Shown here: positions 61,261 to 64,000 of the stretch, piece after piece
Layout: the number at the start of each line of letters is the position of its first letter
Numbering within the stretch: position 1 is the first letter of the stretch
Position numbers and translations under genes: made by a program
Notes under the pieces: generated by a model
Told to the model about the DNA's origin: nothing
The model's input: the letters and a program-made list of their open reading frames with translations, nothing else
The model's database searches: none
Origin: Rhodopseudomonas_A palustris_F
GTDB lineage: Bacteria; Pseudomonadota; Alphaproteobacteria; Rhizobiales; Xanthobacteraceae
Length of the DNA: 64,000 nt
NCBI RefSeq assembly: GCF_000013745.1
Contig: NC_007925.1
Location: forward strand, 248,001-312,000
Direction: 5' to 3'

Positions 61261-61961
61261 ACGGATGCGCCATGGGGTGTTGGGGCGGACTGATCCTGGG
61301 GCTCGACGGCGCCGAGCTCGACGATCCAGCCCTGTCCGCCGGTGAGGCTGGGATGCAGGCGTGGGCTAAACTTCCAAGATTTAGTGGCTTCGGTCAATTC
61401 CGCGTCTACATCCTGACCCTTGAGGAACAGGGCCTTGGCGCCCTGCCGGATCAAGGGTTTGGCGAAACCGATGAGTTGGTGTAGCGGAGCCACCGCGCGC
61501 GCGGTGACGCAATCGACCTGCCCGGCAAATCTATCCACACTATCCCCGATATCCGCGAGGATAACTTGTCCGGCGCCGCCGGTGACGCGCAGCGCTTCGC
61601 GCAAAAACGCCGCCTTCTTGACGTTGCGCTCGACCAGCTGCACCGACCCGCCGGCGCTCTCGGCCAGCGCACAGGCCAGCACCACGCCGGGAAAGCCGCC
61701 GCCGCTGCCGAAATCGAGCCAGGTTTTGGCGTCCGGCGCCAACCGCAGCAGCTGCAGCGAATCGGCGACGTGCCGGGTCCAGAGTTGCGGCAGCGTCGCC
61801 GGCGAAATCAGGTTGGTCTTGGCCTGCCACTGCAGCAGCAGCGCCACATAGGCGTCGAGCCGCGCTTCTGTTTCACGTGAAACAGGCGTGAGCCTGAGCG
61901 CCGCGGCCTTATCGGCGGCAAGCTCCGGCGGCGGCGGCGATTTCTGCGAACGTTGGGCCAT
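61257..61961 (-). CDS. rsmG: 16S rRNA (guanine-N7)-methyltransferase RsmG (GidB)
   Basis: 234 residues. WLDFGSGGGFPGVVLA is the S-adenosylmethionine site, QLVERNVKKAAFLREALRV and VTARAVAPLHQLIGFAKPL the other conserved blocks. It methylates G527 (E. coli numbering) in 16S rRNA. The coding region near its N-terminus contains a perfect parS site, read as PVSRETE. Position between mnmG and parA is universal in this group. Confidence 0.96.
   Translation of the reverse strand: MAQRSQKSPPPPELAADKAAALRLTPVSRETEARLDAYVALLLQWQAKTNLISPATLPQLWTRHVADSLQLLRLAPDAKTWLDFGSGGGFPGVVLACALAESAGGSVQLVERNVKKAAFLREALRVTGGAGQVILADIGDSVDRFAGQVDCVTARAVAPLHQLIGFAKPLIRQGAKALFLKGQDVDAELTEATKSWKFSPRLHPSLTGGQGWIVELGAVEPQDQSAPTPHGASV
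61869..61884. other. parS centromere site, perfect 16-bp copy, inside rsmG
   Basis: TGTTTCACGTGAAACA is the exact universal parS palindrome. It lies within rsmG codons 27-32 and should be bound by the ParB encoded about 2 kb away. Confidence 0.93.
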
Positions 61962-62281
61962 CGGCTGGCGGAATCCAAAGGGTTAGCGAAGGTCGAAGAG
62001 GTCGGCAGCTGGAACGACACATCGCGCAATGCGAGGCACTCAGATCGCTCACGGTGCGGCCTCTTCGCCGTGACGGTTCGCCCGGTTGCCGCGAGCCATC
62101 AGGCCTGGCCACGCGAGCGGATCCAACAGGCGCCGCGAGAGACTCGGTTCATAACCCTACCCGGCCGCGACATCCATCATTTTGCGCAAGTTGGCCGGCA
62201 AAGCCTCGTGGTTGCGTGCGCCTTACAGCTTCGCCTGAGCCTGGACGATTTTGTCCGCATCGCCGCATCGCATACACCGTC

Positions 62282-62406
62282 GTCATCCTGAGGTGCCCGA
62301 GCAAAGCGAGGGCCTCGAAGGATGCGGCCCCGGGCACCGCGATCGCGGCCATCCTTCGAGACACCCGGCCTCGCCCTCCGGGCTCCGCCGGGTTCCCCAG
62401 GATGAC
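62282..62406. repeat. Palindromic intergenic repeat, family B, copy 5
   Basis: GTCATCCTGAGGTGCCCGAG to CCCAGGATGAC with inner CGAAGGATG and CATCCTTCGAGACACCC. It lies in the 687-bp mnmG-rsmG gap (61962-62648), whose left 320 bp show no gene and no other structure I recognise. Confidence 0.85.
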
Positions 62407-62473
62407 GCTCGAGCTGCAGGGCCTTCTCAGCCCGGAACGACTCCCTTCCCATCGCCGCAACGCATACACCGCC

Positions 62474-62564
62474 CTCATCCTGAGGTGCCCGAGCAAAGCG
62501 AGGGCCTCGAAGGATGCGGCTCCGGGCACCGCGATCGTGGCCATCCTTCGAGACGCCCGGCTTT
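62474..62564. repeat. Truncated family B repeat, copy 6, cut at a parS site
   Basis: CTCATCCTGAGGTGCCCGAG to CATCCTTCGAGACGCCCGGC, nearly identical to copy 5 and preceded by the same flank GCATACACCG, but the right end (CCGGG to AGGATGAC) is missing. The sequence passes straight into the parS palindrome at 62565. Confidence 0.82.
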
Positions 62565-62580
62565 CGTTTCACGTGAAACA
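62565..62580. other. parS centromere site, second copy (15 of 16 bases)
   Basis: CGTTTCACGTGAAACA differs from the universal parS only in the first base; the 14-bp core GTTTCACGTGAAAC is perfect. It lies about 70 bp downstream of mnmG and 696 bp from the first site. Confidence 0.9.
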
Positions 62581-62648
62581 ATGCGACCCGGAGACGGAGA
62601 CAATGCGACCCGGCGGCCCCACCACGACGCGGATCGGCGGCGCCCGCC

Positions 62649-64000
62649 CTACCCGGCCGCCGAACCCGCCGGCTTCCTGCGCTGGTCTCGCCGCAGATAG
62701 GCCGCCAGAATCCCCAGCGCCGCCGGCGTCAACCCGTCGAGACGGCCGGCCTGGCCCACCGTGCGCGGCCGGGCCTTTTCCAGTCTGCCGCGGGCCTCGT
62801 TGGAGAGCCCCGGCACCAGGGCGTAGTCGATCTCGGTCAGTAACAGGCCCTCGTCGCGGCGAAAGCCTTCGACGTCGGCAGTCTGCCGCTTCAGATAGAC
62901 GTCGTAAGTGGCGTCGATCTCCAGATGCGTGGCGATCGAGGGCTCGATCGCCGCCAATTCCGGCCAGATCGCCTCGACCCGCGCCCAATCCACCTCCGGA
63001 TAGGCCAGCAATTCGAACGCAGAGCGCCGCACTCCGTCGCGGTTCAGCGACAATCCGTGCTTGGCGGCCTGCGAAGGCGTAATCGCCAGCGATTGCGCCA
63101 GCGCCTTGGCCTGCGCCAGCGCCGCCATCTTGGCGGTGTGAAACTCTGTCCGCTCCGCGCCGACGCAGCCCAGCGCGATGCCCTGCCCGGTCAGCCGTTG
63201 ATCGGCGTTATCGGCGCGCAGCGTCAGGCGATATTCGGCGCGCGAGGTGAACATCCGGTACGGCTCGGTGATGCCACGGGTCACCAGATCGTCGATCATC
63301 ACCCCGAGATAGCCGTCGGCGCGGTCGAAAGCGATTTCGCCCCCGCCCGACGCCAGCAGCGCGGCGTTCAGCCCGGCGACCAGGCCCTGCGCCGCCGCCT
63401 CCTCATAGCCGGTGGTGCCGTTGATCTGGCCGGCCAGAAACAGCCCGCGCAATCGCTTGGCCTGCAGCGTCGGCTCGAGTTCGCGCGGATCGACATGGTC
63501 GTATTCGATCGCATAGCCCGGGCGGAGCATGGTGGTCCGCTGCAGCCCCGGAATCGTCGCCAGGATGGCGCGTTGCACCTCTTCGGGCAGCGAGGTGGAG
63601 ATGCCGTTGGGGTAGACCGTCGGATCGTCGAGTCCTTCCGGCTCCAAAAAGATCTGGTGGCCATCGCGATCGCCGAACCGGACGATCTTGTCCTCGATCG
63701 ACGGGCAATAGCGCGGCCCCGACGACTGGATCTGCCCGGAATACATCGGCGAACGATGCACATTGGCGCGGATCACCGCGTGGGTCGCGGGCGTGGTCCG
63801 GGTGATTCCGCATTCGATCTGCGGATTGGTTATTTTCTCCGTCAGGACGGAGAATGGCTCCGGCGGCTCGTCGCCGGGCTGCATCTCGACCGCCCCCCAG
63901 TCGATGGAGCGGCCGTCAAGCCGCGGCGGGGTGCCGGTCTTCAGCCGGCCCAGCGCAAAGCCCAGCCGTTCGAAGGATTTTGACAGTCCGAGCGCCGGGG
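62649..64000 (-). CDS. mnmG: tRNA uridine-5-carboxymethylaminomethyl modification enzyme MnmG (GidA), N-terminus outside window
   Basis: About 450 codons of MnmG are visible, entering from the right edge in frame at GLSKSFERLGFALGRLKTGTPPRLDGRSIDW. Key blocks are GPRYCPSIEDKIVRF, EGLDDPTVYPNGISTSLP, GYAIEYDHVDPRELEPTLQ, GLFLAGQINGTTGYEEAAAQGLVAG and the terminal helical domain to LRRDQRRKPAG. The FAD-binding N-terminus lies beyond 64000. With MnmE it modifies the wobble uridine of several tRNAs. First gene of the mnmG-rsmG-parA-parB series, but separated from rsmG by 687 bp of repeat DNA. Confidence 0.97.
   Translation of the reverse strand, partial: PALGLSKSFERLGFALGRLKTGTPPRLDGRSIDWGAVEMQPGDEPPEPFSVLTEKITNPQIECGITRTTPATHAVIRANVHRSPMYSGQIQSSGPRYCPSIEDKIVRFGDRDGHQIFLEPEGLDDPTVYPNGISTSLPEEVQRAILATIPGLQRTTMLRPGYAIEYDHVDPRELEPTLQAKRLRGLFLAGQINGTTGYEEAAAQGLVAGLNAALLASGGGEIAFDRADGYLGVMIDDLVTRGITEPYRMFTSRAEYRLTLRADNADQRLTGQGIALGCVGAERTEFHTAKMAALAQAKALAQSLAITPSQAAKHGLSLNRDGVRRSAFELLAYPEVDWARVEAIWPELAAIEPSIATHLEIDATYDVYLKRQTADVEGFRRDEGLLLTEIDYALVPGLSNEARGRLEKARPRTVGQAGRLDGLTPAALGILAAYLRRDQRRKPAGSAAG

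Noticed and set aside
62251..62700. Open frames inside the family B repeats near mnmG
   Set aside because: They are translations of palindromic repeats (the peptide HPEVPEQSEGLEGCG recurs); no gene is supported.

Overview
The window looks like a GC-rich alphaproteobacterial chromosome, very probably Rhodopseudomonas or a close Bradyrhizobiaceae relative. The reasons are gene content and protein resemblance: a malonyl-CoA synthetase very close to what I recall of R. palustris MatB, two glnK-amtB pairs in tandem, a form IV RuBisCO-like protein, frequent GTG/TTG starts, and many dispersed palindromic repeats of the type common in these genomes. The right end (mnmG-rsmG-parA-parB with two parS sites) is the usual origin-proximal cluster, so this is main-chromosome DNA near oriC. 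I see no rRNA, phage, insertion sequence or CRISPR array, and one tRNA (Gly-GCC).

Layout. 1-7.8 kb: a CitE-like lyase fragment, beta-carbonic anhydrase, small conserved proteins, asd (lysine/threonine/methionine branch), leuB (leucine) and an MFS exporter. 7.9-13 kb: a cytochrome b / molybdopterin sulfite-oxidase-like pair, a fasciclin protein, matB and an SDR. 13-18 kb: a four-gene overlapping run (tiny beta-propeller, ABC ATPase, ABC-2 permease, small secreted protein) resembling a reduced PQQ-catabolism-associated module, then a YjbQ-RuBisCO-like protein pair. 18-31.4 kb: a CoA-transferase, a three-gene overlapping module (membrane protein, MoxR AAA+, HExxH/VWA protein), an alpha/beta hydrolase, Tex, an Hsp70-like protein, a putative 2-oxoglutarate dioxygenase and a B12-binding-type protein with FixK-like boxes nearby.

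32-43 kb: a HAMP-only membrane protein, tRNA-Gly, a CnoX-like thioredoxin with a Lon-substrate-binding-domain protein and a Trm112-like protein, a UbiH-type hydroxylase divergent from tesB, then the tandem nitrogen-sensing/ammonium-transport pairs glnK-amtB-glnK-amtB with a sigma-54-like promoter before the second pair. 43-49.7 kb: an MNT/HEPN toxin-antitoxin pair, a cell-cycle-looking operon (CtrA-type box, aminotransferase, ftsK), lolA and xthA. 49.7-54.5 kb: a stand-alone cNMP-binding protein, an OmpR-type regulator divergent from an L,D-transpeptidase, YggS and a diguanylate cyclase. 54.6-58.9 kb: the leuS-lptE-holA operon. 59.2-64 kb: parB, parA, rsmG and mnmG, all on the minus strand.

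Intergenic DNA is dominated by at least four multi-copy palindromic repeat families (called A-D below) plus several single inverted repeats, placed mostly at gene ends. The less ordinary items are the YjbQ/RuBisCO-like pair, the MoxR/VWA three-gene module, the eroded PQQ-type module, the CtrA box in front of the ftsK operon, and the parS site that abuts a truncated repeat copy.
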